Below the pieces are notes generated by a model. The model was not told where the DNA came from. It saw nothing but the letters and a program-made list of their open reading frames with translations, and ran no database searches. From Bacteroidota bacterium (GTDB lineage: Bacteria > Bacteroidota > Bacteroidia > B-17B0 > Aurantibacillaceae): a stretch of 64,000 nucleotides of DNA. Made by a program: the position numbers and the translations under genes. The stretch spans positions 1 to 64,000 of the forward strand of contig JADJFB010000019.1 of the NCBI GenBank assembly GCA_016708845.1. Reading direction: 5' to 3'. Of this stretch, positions 52,363 through 62,379 are shown piece after piece (position 1 is the stretch's first letter; every line of letters starts with the position of its first letter).

Positions 52363-55300
52363 ATGAGTGAACGAATACTTCGTGCCTTAATGCAAATGTT
52401 TGCCATCATCGCTAAAGTTGATGGAATTAGTAATACTGGTCGTTCAATTGTTGAGGCCTTTTTAAAACAACAATTAAACAAAGAGCAAGTAGAAAAATAC
52501 TTAGTTATTTTTGATGAATTCATTGAAGCTCAGCAGGCAGGATCAAAGAAAAAAGATGGTTCGGCTAAACGTACCTCTTTAAACTCAGTTAAGGTATTAA
52601 AGATTTGTACCCAAATCAATCAAGAACTAGAACAACCACAAAAAGTCATCGTATTAATTCGTTTATTGGAATTTATTTATTCTTCTGACGAAATTTCAGA
52701 ACAAGAAAATGAATTTGTAGTAACAGTGGCTGATACCTTTAATATTTCGGTTGAAGAGTTTAATCAATTAAGAGCATTTATTGAAGATACTGCAGAAAAA
52801 ATTCCAAATACACCAAATATCTTAGTTATTAATAACAAAGAAAATGGTTACGAAAATGCTTGTAAACACATTTACTGTGATGCTTTATCGTCGGACGTTC
52901 GTGTAATACAAATTGATAGCGTTGGTATGTATGCTTTACGTATTTACGGTAATATTGAGTTACAGTTAAATGGACAAGGGATTTCAAAAGAACGTGTACA
53001 CATTTTAACTCCTGGTTCATCTTTAAGAAATTCGAGAGTAAAGCCAATTTACTATAGTGATATTATCAGCCGTTTCTTAGCAGATGGATCACAAGCTCGT
53101 ATTTCGTTTGAGGCAAAAAATATTGAATATAAATTTAAAGGTGGCAAATTAGGTCTACGTAATATCAATATCCGCGAAGAAGGCGGTAAGTTAATTGGTA
53201 TTATGGGAGGCTCAGGTGCTGGTAAATCTACTTTATTAAATGTTTTAAACGATGTAGAAATACCAAGCGGCGGGCAAGTTTTAATTAATGGAAAAAACAT
53301 TCACGTTGAGAAAAAATTTGTTGAGGGCGTAATTGGTCACGTTACTCAAGATGACTTATTAATTGAGGAATTAACTGTTTATCAAAACCTATTTTATAAT
53401 GCTAAATTATGTTTTGGAAATTTAAGCGATGAAGAAATTGCTAAAAAATGCCACTCCTTACTAGCAGATTTAGGTTTATCTGAAACTAAAGAATTAAAAG
53501 TTGGTTCACCTTTAGAAAAAACAATTTCGGGTGGTCAACGTAAACGTTTAAATATTGGTTTAGAGTTAATTCGTGAACCTTCAGTTCTATATGTTGATGA
53601 ACCAACTTCTGGTTTATCATCACATAACTCTGAAAACATTATGGACCTTTTAAAAGAATTATCTTTAAAAGGAAAATTAATATTTGTCGTTATCCATCAG
53701 CCATCATCAGACATTTTTAAAATGTTTGATAAACTTCAAATTTTAGATGTGGGTGGATACCCAATTTATTACGGAAATCCTGTTGATGCCGTTTCTTACT
53801 TTAAAACTTTGGTACAACATGTTAACGCCGAAGAAAGCGAATGCTGGAACTGCGGTAACGTGAACCCAGAGTTAATTTTCAATATTATTGAAAGTAAAGT
53901 ATTGGATGAGTACGGTAACTTAACTCATAACCGTAAAACAAGTCCTAGTGAATGGAATAAAAATTACGTTGAAAAAATAGAATCAACCATTGGTGATATT
54001 AAACACCAAGATGAAATTCCTGAAGCTATTTTTAAAATACCTAATGCGTTTAAGCAATTTAAAGTATTTATCACACGTGATGTATTGAGTAAATTAACTA
54101 ATACTCAGTATTTATTAATCAACTTAATTGAGGCGCCTGCTTTAGCGTTTGTTTTAGCTGCCCTAATCCGTTTTTTTAACACAGATGCAAACAATACAAA
54201 AGGTTATTTCTTTAGAGAAAATGAAAACGTACCAGCATACATGTTCATGTCGGTTGTAGTAGCTTTATTTATTGGGTTAACCGTTTCTGCAGAAGAAATT
54301 ATTAGAGATAGAAAAATTCGTAAACGTGAATCTTTCTTAAACTTAAGTAAAGGAAGTTATTTGTGGAGTAAAATTATTATCATGTTTACCTTATCTGCTA
54401 TTCAAACATTTATGTTTGTGTTAGTTGGTAATTTAATTATGGGTGTAAAAGGAATGTTTTGCGATTACTGGATGGTATTATTTTCGGCATCTTGTTTTGC
54501 AAATATGCTTGGATTAAATATTTCGAGCGCCTTTAACAGTGCTGTTACTATTTATATTTCCATTCCGTTTTTAATTATTCCACAATTATTATTAGCAGGT
54601 GTTGTTGTTAAGTTTGATAAATTAAATCCAATATTAGCAAAACAAGGTGGTGTTCCAATTGTTGGTGAAATGATGGCTAGTCGATGGGCATTTGAAGCAT
54701 TAGCGGTTAACCAATTTAAAGCCAATGAGTTTCATAAACATTTTTACCGATTTGAGAAATCAATTAGTATTGCTGGCTATAAAAAAGTTTATTGGATACC
54801 TGAGTTAACAAGTAAAATAACTAAAATAAATAATGCATTAAAAGATCCAACTAAAAAAGCTGAATTAGAAAAAGATTTAGCTTTATTAAAAAATGAATTA
54901 TTAAAAGAGCAAACTTTCTTAAAAGGAAAATACAAATTTGATGGTATAGAACAATTAAATACCAAAGATTATACCCCTGCCATTGGTGCTTCTTTAAAAG
55001 TATTTTTAGAGAAGATAAACGAAAATTACATTAACGTTGATAAAAAAGCGAGAGAATTGAAGGATAAAGAAACCCAAAAAATGATTAAAGAATTGGGGGG
55101 GAATGAGCAATTTATAACTCTACAAGACGATTATACGAACGAAGCCTTAAACCAGTTTGTTTTAAATAATAATGATTTGGGCTTAAGATGTTTAGAGCAT
55201 GATGGCAGGTTAATTCAAAGAACTGAACCAGTTTATTTAGATCCAATAGAATCGAACTTAGGAGCAGCTCATTTTTATGCTCCTAACAAACGCTTTATGG

Positions 55301-55458
55301 GTCAATTATTTCCTACCTATTGGTTTAATATGGCTGTAATTTGGTTAATGAGTATCTCGTTAATGGTGATGCTTTATTTTGAAGTATTTAAAAAAGTGTT
55401 AGATGCTATGGGTAATATTAGCTTTAAAGAAAAAGTAATAGAAGATCGAAATGGATGA
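52363..55458 (+). CDS. ABCG-type ABC transporter, fused to an N-terminal TerB-like domain
   Basis: 1031 residues. Residues 1-150 are helical and TerB-like (IIAKVDGISNTGRSIVEAFLK; IYSSDEISEQENEFVVTVAD). Residues 150-255 are a beta-rich module. An ABC ATPase follows (Walker A GGSGAGKST at 282-290, signature TISGGQRKRLNIGLEL, Walker B LYVDEPTSGLS, His in VVIHQPS). Then an ABC-2-like membrane part with two hydrophobic blocks (about 585-800), and a soluble insertion before the last helix. Order ATPase then membrane is ABCG (half-transporter) type. Substrate unknown; lipids or polyketide-like compounds are typical. Not in an operon. Confidence 0.87.
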   Translation: MSERILRALMQMFAIIAKVDGISNTGRSIVEAFLKQQLNKEQVEKYLVIFDEFIEAQQAGSKKKDGSAKRTSLNSVKVLKICTQINQELEQPQKVIVLIRLLEFIYSSDEISEQENEFVVTVADTFNISVEEFNQLRAFIEDTAEKIPNTPNILVINNKENGYENACKHIYCDALSSDVRVIQIDSVGMYALRIYGNIELQLNGQGISKERVHILTPGSSLRNSRVKPIYYSDIISRFLADGSQARISFEAKNIEYKFKGGKLGLRNINIREEGGKLIGIMGGSGAGKSTLLNVLNDVEIPSGGQVLINGKNIHVEKKFVEGVIGHVTQDDLLIEELTVYQNLFYNAKLCFGNLSDEEIAKKCHSLLADLGLSETKELKVGSPLEKTISGGQRKRLNIGLELIREPSVLYVDEPTSGLSSHNSENIMDLLKELSLKGKLIFVVIHQPSSDIFKMFDKLQILDVGGYPIYYGNPVDAVSYFKTLVQHVNAEESECWNCGNVNPELIFNIIESKVLDEYGNLTHNRKTSPSEWNKNYVEKIESTIGDIKHQDEIPEAIFKIPNAFKQFKVFITRDVLSKLTNTQYLLINLIEAPALAFVLAALIRFFNTDANNTKGYFFRENENVPAYMFMSVVVALFIGLTVSAEEIIRDRKIRKRESFLNLSKGSYLWSKIIIMFTLSAIQTFMFVLVGNLIMGVKGMFCDYWMVLFSASCFANMLGLNISSAFNSAVTIYISIPFLIIPQLLLAGVVVKFDKLNPILAKQGGVPIVGEMMASRWAFEALAVNQFKANEFHKHFYRFEKSISIAGYKKVYWIPELTSKITKINNALKDPTKKAELEKDLALLKNELLKEQTFLKGKYKFDGIEQLNTKDYTPAIGASLKVFLEKINENYINVDKKARELKDKETQKMIKELGGNEQFITLQDDYTNEALNQFVLNNNDLGLRCLEHDGRLIQRTEPVYLDPIESNLGAAHFYAPNKRFMGQLFPTYWFNMAVIWLMSISLMVMLYFEVFKKVLDAMGNISFKEKVIEDRNG

Positions 55459-55573
55459 AAAGACTAAAGGGCAATATAAAGTCCATCTTCCCTTCTCTCT
55501 CTTTAATCTCTTATGTCTTTTTATGAACTAACTTTCTTTAACAAATAAACAATCCTAAATTCATTAAATAAAT

Positions 55574-55581
55574 TATCTTTG
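55574..55581 (+). promoter_or_regulatory. Candidate -7 box upstream of bamD
   Basis: TATCTTTG is a perfect TAnnTTTG -7 box. The TTG start of bamD at 55589 is only 7 bases further, which would make the transcript nearly leaderless. No good -33 TTTG stands out. Confidence 0.45.
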
Positions 55582-55588
55582 CATTCGC

Positions 55589-56392
55589 TTGAAAAAAATT
55601 AGTCTTTATATTATTATTCTTTTTCGTCCATCTTGTTTGCCAAGTTGCGATGGATATAATAAACTCTTAAAAAGTTCTAATTATGAATTAAAATTAGAGA
55701 GAGCAAATCAATACTACCAAAAAGGGAACTACGTAAAAGCTACAGCCTTATATGAGGAGTTAATTCCTGTTTATAAAGGGACGGATAAAGCAGAGGAAAT
55801 CTATTTCTACTTTTCTTACTGTAATTATTACCAAGGAGATTACAGCTTATCTCAATATCATTTTAAGAATTATTTCAGAAGCTTCCCTTCAGGTAAACAT
55901 GCCGAGGAATGTTTGTTTATGAATGCATATTGTTATTTTTTAAATTCACCTATTTATAAATTAGATCAAACAGATACAAAAAATGCAATGGCTGAATTGC
56001 AAAATTTTATCGACTTATATCCAGAAAGTTCACGTATTGATTCTTGTAATAAGATTAATGATCTTTTAAGAGGTAAATTAGAACAAAAGGAACATGATAT
56101 TACCAATCAATATTTTAATATTGGAGATTATAAAGCTACTATAGCTTCAGCCCAAAATTTCATAAAAGATTTCCCTGAATCTAACTATATTGACGAAATG
56201 ATGTACATCACAGTGGATGCGTATTACTTTCTAGCAATTAACAGTCTGGAAACCAAAAAGTTAGAAAGATTAAATTTAGCTATGGAAAGTTATTTAAAAT
56301 TAGTAGATTTGTACCCTAAAAGCAGTTATTTGCAAAAGGCAGAATCTGTTTATGAAAGTTGTATAAAAGTAAAAAGTAATATAAATCAATAG
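55589..56392 (+). CDS. bamD: Outer membrane protein assembly factor BamD
   Basis: 267 residues, read from a TTG at 55589. A lipobox-like LPSCDGYNKLLKSSNY after a short hydrophobic stretch gives an inner-leaflet outer-membrane lipoprotein. TPR helices follow (LERANQYYQKGNYVKATALYEELIP; QGDYSLSQYHFKNYFRSFPSGKHAEECL; LYPKSSYLQKAESVYES). It helps BamA insert beta-barrels. The next gene (RNA polymerase omega) starts 3 bases after the stop, as in other Bacteroidota. Confidence 0.9.
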   Translation: MKKISLYIIILFRPSCLPSCDGYNKLLKSSNYELKLERANQYYQKGNYVKATALYEELIPVYKGTDKAEEIYFYFSYCNYYQGDYSLSQYHFKNYFRSFPSGKHAEECLFMNAYCYFLNSPIYKLDQTDTKNAMAELQNFIDLYPESSRIDSCNKINDLLRGKLEQKEHDITNQYFNIGDYKATIASAQNFIKDFPESNYIDEMMYITVDAYYFLAINSLETKKLERLNLAMESYLKLVDLYPKSSYLQKAESVYESCIKVKSNINQ

Positions 56393-56395
56393 AAG

Positions 56396-56728
56396 ATGGA
56401 CTTTAAAAAAACAAACGCAGAACCAAGTACAGTAACACGCGACATCAGAAGATTTGATGGTCCAACTGGAAATATTTATGAATCAATTTCTATTATTTCT
56501 AAACGTGCTAACCAAATTAGTTCTGAAATGAAAGAAGAGTTATCTGCTAAATTAGCTGAATTTGCTAGCAATTCTGATAACTTAGAAGAGATTTTTGAAA
56601 ATAGAGAGCAAATCGAAATCTCTAAATTTTACGAAAAATTACCTAAACCATCTTTAATTTCAATTAATGAGTTTTTAGAAGATAAAACTTACTACAGAAA
56701 TCCAGCTAAAGAACAAACTAAAATTTAA
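56396..56728 (+). CDS. RNA polymerase omega subunit family protein
   Basis: 110 residues. TGNIYESISIISKRANQISSEMKEELSAKLAEF holds the conserved helix-turn (A-R-R/N-A-x-Q-I) of omega/Rpb6. Bacteroidota omega proteins are of this length and often annotated under K06/omega superfamily. Omega binds the beta-prime subunit and aids polymerase assembly. It sits between bamD and coaBC, a conserved place in this phylum. A hairpin terminator at 56751-56786 follows. Confidence 0.87.
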   Translation: MDFKKTNAEPSTVTRDIRRFDGPTGNIYESISIISKRANQISSEMKEELSAKLAEFASNSDNLEEIFENREQIEISKFYEKLPKPSLISINEFLEDKTYYRNPAKEQTKI

Positions 56729-56750
56729 TAATAGTTTTATTGTTATTTTT

Positions 56751-56786
56751 AAACCCATCCACCAATAGGCAGATGGGTTTTTAATT
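56751..56786 (+). terminator. Intrinsic terminator between omega and coaBC
   Basis: AAACCCATC (56751-56759) and GATGGGTTT (56772-56780) form a 9-bp stem with a 12-base loop, and a short T/A tract follows. It lies 23 bases after the omega stop. coaBC starts at 56790, so read-through is possible. Confidence 0.75.
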
Positions 56787-56789
56787 TAT

Positions 56790-57996
56790 ATGTCATTAAA
56801 AAACAAACATATTTTACTAGGAATTACAGGAGGAATTGCTGCCTATAAGTGTGCCCATTTAGTGCGCTTATTGATTAAAGAAGGTGCTATTGTTAAAGTA
56901 ATTATGACAAAGGCTGCCCGAAGAATTTGTGACAGCAAAAACATTATCTGTTTTAAGTAAAAATGAAGTGGTGACTGATTTTTTTGACGCAAATAATAAT
57001 TGGAACAATCATGTGGCTTTGGCGGAATGGGCCGACGCTATTATAGTAGCACCTTTAACTGCTAATACCTTAGCGAAATTTGCGTCAGGGCATTGTGATA
57101 ATATCGTTAGCGCTTGTTACTTATCAGCAAGAAGCAAAGTGTTTGTTGCTCCTGCCATGGATTTAGATATGTATCAACATCCTACTACTAAACAAAATAT
57201 TGATACCCTCAGAAAGAATGGGAATATCGTTATTGCAGCCGAAAGTGGTGAATTAGCGAGTGGTTTGGTAGGAGAAGGAAGAATGGCTGAGCCAGAAAAT
57301 ATTATTCATTTTGTGAGCCAATATTTTGAGGATAATCTTCCACTAAGTGGTAAAAAAGTATTAGTTAATGCTGGCCCTACATACGAAGCTATTGATCCAG
57401 TTAGATTTATTGGAAATCGTTCGTCGGGTAAAATGGGTGTAGCAATTGCTGATGAGTTTGCAAAATTAGGCGCAGATGTTACATTAGTATTAGGTCCTTC
57501 ACATGAATTACCAAACGAAAAATTGGTTACAGTAGTAAAAGTAGAAAGTGCAGAAGAGATGTATAACGCATGTGAATCGGTGTTTAAAAATGTAGATATT
57601 GCCGTTTTAGCTGCTGCTGTTGCCGATTACAAACCAAAATCAATAGCCAATTCAAAAATCAAAAAGAAAGACTCTGAATTATTTTTAGAATTAACTAAAA
57701 CAACAGATATATTAGAAACATTAGGTAAACAAAAAAAACATCAGCTATTGGTTGGCTTTGCTCTTGAAACAGATAATGTTTTAGAATACGCAAAAGCTAA
57801 AATAGCAAAGAAAAACCTTGACTTTATTGTGGCTAACTCTGCCATAGAAAAGGGTGCTGGATTTGGTGTTGATACTAACAAAGTAACAATTATTGATAAA
57901 CACAATAAAATGTATAATTTTGAGTTAAAAAGCAAGCAAGCAGTAGCTAAGGATATTGTAACCTTTGCTATAAATTATTTAAAAACAGATGCGTAA
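56790..57996 (+). CDS. coaBC: Phosphopantothenoylcysteine decarboxylase / PPC synthase (frameshifted)
   Basis: A bifunctional flavoenzyme for coenzyme A. It starts at the ATG at 56790, giving HILLGITGGIAAYKCAHLVR. The frame shifts near CCC 56917-56919; dropping one C gives MTKAAEEFVTAKTLSVLSKN and joins the rest. The decarboxylase half shows PLTANTLAKFASGHCDN and PAMDLDMY; the synthetase half has NAGPTYEAIDPVRFIGNRSSGKMG and ADYKPK. The stop overlaps the DUF4835 start by 8 bases. CoA synthesis is essential, so the shift is likely an error. Confidence 0.92.
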
Positions 57997-58927
57997 CTAT
58001 TTATATATATTTCTTTTTTTATTACTAAGTCAAAACATTAGTTCACAAGAATTAAACTGCCAAGTAAGTGTTGTTTCTGTGCAAGTGCAAGGAACTACTG
58101 AAAAACAGATTTTTGAGCAATTACAAAAATCTATTTTTGAGTTTATGAATAACACCAGATGGACCAAAGATAACTTCACGGTAAACGAACGAATTGACTG
58201 TTCTGTATTAATCAATGTTACTCAAAAATTAAGTGCCGATGATTATATGGCTACTATTCAAATTCAAAGTAGAAGACCCGTTTATAAAAGTTCTTACTTC
58301 TCGCCTACTGTAAATTATATTGATGAGAGCTTTGTGTTCAAATACCAACAATTTCAGCAACTTGAATTTAACTTAAACACTTTTCAAAACAATATTACCT
58401 CTGTTTTAGCTTATTATGCTTACATTATTATTGCAAATGATTATGACACTTATTCTAACTTAGGAGGAACAGAATATTTTCAAAAAGCACAGCTTATCGT
58501 TACAAATGCTCAAAGTGCTGCCGAATCTGGCTGGAAATCTTTTGAAAGTCAAAAAAACAGATATTGGATTGTTGAAAATGCTCTACAACCTGTTTTTCAA
58601 CCAATCAGAGAATGTATGTATAAATACCACCGTTTAGGTCTAGATATTATGTTTGATAAAGCTGATGATGGTAGAAAAGAAATATTAAAATCAATGGATT
58701 TACTATCAGGTGTTTATAAAAACAGGCCAGCATCCTTTGCAATGGAACTATTTTTTGATGCTAAGGTCACTGAAGTTGTCAATATTTTTTCAAAAGGTAA
58801 TCCAGATGAAAAAACAAAAGCTGTGGAAATTCTAACCACTGTGGATCCTGCAAACTCTAACAAGTATTTCAAAATACAGAAAACTAAATTTAACATTTTA
58901 ATAATTAGAACTTCCTTTCTTGTATAG
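57989..58927 (+). CDS. DUF4835 family protein
   Basis: 312 residues with a signal peptide (MRNYLYIFLFLLLSQNISSQ). The family pattern (ELNCQVSVVSVQVQGTTEKQIFEQLQKSI; FMNNTRWTKDNF; ERIDCSVLINVTQ; YYAYIIIANDYDTYSNLGGTEYFQKAQLIV) is clear. DUF4835 proteins follow coaBC in Bacteroidota and are exported, with function unknown. The tail after KYFKIQ may be altered by an A-run indel, since a shifted frame would stop soon after KYFKNTEN. It overlaps coaBC by 8 bases. Confidence 0.88.
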   Translation: MRNYLYIFLFLLLSQNISSQELNCQVSVVSVQVQGTTEKQIFEQLQKSIFEFMNNTRWTKDNFTVNERIDCSVLINVTQKLSADDYMATIQIQSRRPVYKSSYFSPTVNYIDESFVFKYQQFQQLEFNLNTFQNNITSVLAYYAYIIIANDYDTYSNLGGTEYFQKAQLIVTNAQSAAESGWKSFESQKNRYWIVENALQPVFQPIRECMYKYHRLGLDIMFDKADDGRKEILKSMDLLSGVYKNRPASFAMELFFDAKVTEVVNIFSKGNPDEKTKAVEILTTVDPANSNKYFKIQKTKFNILIIRTSFLV

Positions 58928-58968
58928 AATGTTTTAGTAGTTTTGCAACCTCAAATTCACATCACTAT

Positions 58969-59955
58969 ATGAAGAAAAAAATATTCTGCATACTACTATT
59001 ATCTTTAGCTATTAATAGTTTTTCACAAGAAGTTACAAAAGACGATGTTGCAAAAGTGCAAGTAGAAATCGATAAATTAAAAGCTATAGCTGCTGATAGC
59101 GTTAAACCATGGAAAGTTGGCGGTGTTATATCAATTAACGGACAACAAGTATCATTAACAAACTGGTCGGCAGGCGGAAATAATTCTATTTCTTTAGGTG
59201 GTTTAGTAAACGTTTTTGCTAAATATAAAAAAGGAAAAGTTACTTGGGATAACAATTTAGAATTAGGTTACGGAGTTATTAAACAAGGAGATAACAAACA
59301 ATGGTGGAAAAATGACGATAAAATTCAGTTTTCATCAAAATTTGGTCGTCAACTTAAAAAAAGTTGGTACGCAACCGCTTTAGGTGACTTTAGAACTCAA
59401 TTTGCTGATGGTTTTAACTACCCAAATGATTCAGTTTATATATCACGATTTATGGCACCTGGATATGCATTAGCGGCAATTGGTTTTGATTATAAACCAA
59501 ACGATCATTTTTCCGCTTTTATTGCTCCCGTAACTGGTAAATTTACTTTTGTAAATGATGATAGTTTAGCTAGATATGGAGCTTTCGGTGTTCAAAAAGA
59601 AATTCGTGACCCTAATCAAGGAGGAAAAGTTACTCAAAACTACAAAACACATCGTGAAGAGTTTGGTGCTTATTTAAAAGTACAATACCAAACTAAAGTT
59701 ATGGAAAATATTACATTTCAAACAGTATTAGAATTATTCTCTAACTACTTAAATAACCCACAAAATGTTGATGTTAACTGGACAACCTTAACTACATTTA
59801 AGGTAAATAAATTTATATCAGCAACACTTGCCACTCAATTAATATATGACGACGATATTAAAGTATTAAGAAATGCTGGTGACCAAAAAGGCACTATTGG
59901 GCCAGATGTTCAGTTTAAACAAGTATTAGGAGTTGGGTTTACTTACAAATTCTAA
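58969..59955 (+). CDS. DUF3078 family outer-membrane-type protein
   Basis: 328 residues, signal peptide (MKKKIFCILLLSLAINSFSQ). WKVGGVISINGQQVSLTNWSAGGNNSISLGGLVN is the start of the DUF3078 domain, with many amphipathic strands (LELGYGVIKQGDNKQWWKNDDKIQFSSKFG) and a final aromatic residue (GVGFTYKF), typical of outer-membrane barrels. Function unknown. It is 41 bases after DUF4835 and ends in a strong terminator. Confidence 0.88.
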   Translation: MKKKIFCILLLSLAINSFSQEVTKDDVAKVQVEIDKLKAIAADSVKPWKVGGVISINGQQVSLTNWSAGGNNSISLGGLVNVFAKYKKGKVTWDNNLELGYGVIKQGDNKQWWKNDDKIQFSSKFGRQLKKSWYATALGDFRTQFADGFNYPNDSVYISRFMAPGYALAAIGFDYKPNDHFSAFIAPVTGKFTFVNDDSLARYGAFGVQKEIRDPNQGGKVTQNYKTHREEFGAYLKVQYQTKVMENITFQTVLELFSNYLNNPQNVDVNWTTLTTFKVNKFISATLATQLIYDDDIKVLRNAGDQKGTIGPDVQFKQVLGVGFTYKF

Positions 59956-59971
59956 TCAAACATATAAAAAC

Positions 59972-60006
59972 AAAAAAAGGTTCAACTAATGTTGAACCTT
60001 TTTTTT
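59972..60006. terminator. Bidirectional terminator between DUF3078 and porX
   Basis: A 15-bp stem (59972-59986 with 59991-60005) closes a TAAT loop. The core is AGGTTCAAC paired with GTTGAACCT, extended by A and T runs on both sides. It serves convergent genes ending at 59955 and 60024. Confidence 0.92.
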
Positions 60007-60023
60007 ATGGGTTAATAATATAT

Positions 60024-61580
60024 TTATTTAGCTGATAGCGTTATATAAGGAATAATCATTTCCTCTAAACTTACACCGCCATGCTGAAAGGTGTTTTTAT
60101 AATACTGAACATAATGATTAAAGTTATTTGGATAAGCGAAAAACTTATCTTCTCTAGCAAATATAAAACGAGAACTCACATTTTGTTTTGGTAAAAAAGC
60201 GTCAGCTGGATTTTTAATTTCAAATACTTCTTTCGCGTTATAATCTAATGCCCTACCCTGCTTGTAACGCAGATTGGTATTCACGCTCTTATCTCCAATG
60301 ACTTTAGTTGGTTCTTTTACGTGAACTGTTCCGTGATCGGTTGTGATAATTAATTTACATTTTTTTGACGCAATGAATTTTACCATTTCTAACAATGGCG
60401 AATGTTCGAACCATGAAAGTGTTAAACTTCTGTATGCTGGCTCATCATCTGCTAACTCTCTAATCATTTCTGATTCGGTTCGAGAGTGACTTAGCATATC
60501 CACAAAATTATATACAATCACATTTAACTTATTATTCATTAAGTTACTCATGTTCTCCGATAACTTTTTACCCGCAGCAAAATTGGTAATTTTATTATAA
60601 CTTGTTTTAATATCTTTTCCTAAACGCTTAATTTGTGCGTTTAAGAAATCTTCTTCGTGCATATTTTTTCCACCTTCATCTTCATCATTTTTCCACCAAT
60701 CTGGGTGACGTTTTTCCATTTCACTTGGTAATAGTCCAGAAAATATGGCGTTACGCGCATATTGGGTTGCCGAAGGTAAAATACTAAAAAACAATTCTTC
60801 GTTTTCAACTTTAAAATAATCTTGAACAATAGGTTGTATCATTTTCCATTGATCGTAACGTAAATTATCAATTACTAATAAAAATGTACATCCATTATTA
60901 TCAAAATTATTAAAGAATTTATTTTTCAATAAAGTGTGGCTCATAGTTGGCACGTTTGTGTTTGAACCATTTAACCAACTCACATAATTTTTTTCAATAA
61001 ATTTAAAGAACTGTAAATTAGCATCAGCCTTTTGCATCTTCAACACTTCCAGCATTCCTTTGTCTTGGTTTTTATCAATCTCTAATTCCCAATACACAAT
61101 TTTTTTAAATACCTCTTGCCACTCTTGCCAATTTAAATTGTCGGATAAGGTCATGCCTATTTGTCCAAACTCTTTACGGTACTCCGTATTTGTTTTTTCA
61201 GATACTAAACGTTTGTTATCTAATGCTTTTTTAAGAGACAATAAAATTTGGTTAGGATTAACTGGTTTAATTAAATAATCAGCAATCTTGCTACCAATAG
61301 CATCTTCCATAATATGTTCTTCTTCGCTTTTGGTAATCATGATTACTGGTAAATCTGATTTTAGCTGTTTAATTTTAGTTAAAGCTTCTAAACCCGAAAT
61401 ACCGGGCATATTTTCATCCAATAACACAGCAGAGAGGTTTTTATTTTCTCTCACAATATCAATAGCCTCATCACCACTTAAGGCAGTAATTATTTCGTAA
61501 CCTTTACTATTTAAAAATAAAATATGCGGTTTCAATAAATCTATTTCGTCGTCGGCCCAAAGAATTGTGATATTTTCCAT
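60024..61580 (-). CDS. porX: PorX: response regulator and PglZ-type phosphodiesterase, T9SS regulator
   Basis: 518 residues. Residues 1-125 are a CheY-like receiver (LWADDEIDLLKPH, with the acceptor Asp in LLDENMPGISG, MITKSEEEH and LIKPVNPNQ). A helical linker follows, then a PglZ/alkaline-phosphatase-like domain: DNLRYDQWKMI, LPSATQYARNAIFSG (nucleophile region), DMLSHSRTESEM and TTDHGTVHV hold metal and catalytic sites. PorX is known to control the type IX secretion system, and this domain cuts oligonucleotides. The partner kinase PorY and sigma factor SigP are not visible here. Confidence 0.95.
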   Translation of the reverse strand: MENITILWADDEIDLLKPHILFLNSKGYEIITALSGDEAIDIVRENKNLSAVLLDENMPGISGLEALTKIKQLKSDLPVIMITKSEEEHIMEDAIGSKIADYLIKPVNPNQILLSLKKALDNKRLVSEKTNTEYRKEFGQIGMTLSDNLNWQEWQEVFKKIVYWELEIDKNQDKGMLEVLKMQKADANLQFFKFIEKNYVSWLNGSNTNVPTMSHTLLKNKFFNNFDNNGCTFLLVIDNLRYDQWKMIQPIVQDYFKVENEELFFSILPSATQYARNAIFSGLLPSEMEKRHPDWWKNDEDEGGKNMHEEDFLNAQIKRLGKDIKTSYNKITNFAAGKKLSENMSNLMNNKLNVIVYNFVDMLSHSRTESEMIRELADDEPAYRSLTLSWFEHSPLLEMVKFIASKKCKLIITTDHGTVHVKEPTKVIGDKSVNTNLRYKQGRALDYNAKEVFEIKNPADAFLPKQNVSSRFIFAREDKFFAYPNNFNHYVQYYKNTFQHGGVSLEEMIIPYITLSAK

Positions 61581-61641
61581 AAAAAAGTGTTTTTATAAAG
61601 ATACGTTGTAGCTTAAATTTTATTGTATGAATTAACGTTTG

Positions 61642-62340
61642 TTAAGAATTAATAGAAGCAAATGCTCCACAGGCAAATAAACCCGCTGTTTCGGTTCGTA
61701 ATCGGCTATCACCTAAAGCCACTGGCAAATAGGATGAGGATAAAGCTAAGGCAATTTCATCTTTTGTAAAATCACCCTCTGGTCCTATTAAAATCGTAAA
61801 TGATTTATTAGTGGCAATATATTGCTTGATGTGTTGTTTGGATTCTTTTTCACAGTGTGCAATTAGTTTCACATCAGAAGTATCTTTTTTAATAAACTCT
61901 TTAAAATCTATTAACGAATTTAATTTGGGAATAAATGCCTGTTGACTTTGTTTTACAGCGGCTTCAGCTACTTTCTTTAATCTATCATCTTTAATAACGG
62001 TGCGTTCCGAATTTTTGCATTTAATAAAAGAGATTTCATCAATTCCAATTTCAACCGCTTTTTCCACAAACCACTCTATACGTTCAATGTTTTTTGTTGG
62101 GGCAATGGCGATATGCAATTTATAATTTCGACTTTGCGTTACAACTTCTTTCTCGGTTAATGATACAGCACATTGCTTGGCATGAGCTGCTTCTATTTTG
62201 CCAATAGCGCGTGTTCCATTACCATCAATCACTTGAATAACATCTCCTACTTTATGACGCAATACCTTTACACAATGCAAAGACTCATCTTCATTTAAAA
62301 TGGCGACATTGTTTTGTATGATTCCGAAAAATGTATTCAT
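61642..62340 (-). CDS. rsmE: 16S rRNA (uracil(1498)-N(3))-methyltransferase
   Basis: 232 residues. It methylates U1498 of 16S rRNA. The N-terminal PUA-like domain has SLHCVKVLRHKVGDVIQVIDGNG. The SPOUT domain has the knot pattern LIGPEGDFTKDEIALALSS and VALGDSRLRTETAGLFACGA near the end. The length is a little below the E. coli form. The ATG at 62338-62340 fits; the gap upstream has the family B hairpins. Confidence 0.94.
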   Translation of the reverse strand: MNTFFGIIQNNVAILNEDESLHCVKVLRHKVGDVIQVIDGNGTRAIGKIEAAHAKQCAVSLTEKEVVTQSRNYKLHIAIAPTKNIERIEWFVEKAVEIGIDEISFIKCKNSERTVIKDDRLKKVAEAAVKQSQQAFIPKLNSLIDFKEFIKKDTSDVKLIAHCEKESKQHIKQYIATNKSFTILIGPEGDFTKDEIALALSSSYLPVALGDSRLRTETAGLFACGAFASINS

Positions 62341-62379
62341 ATCAAAAGTTCAAGTAAATATTATTGATTAGAATTTTAT

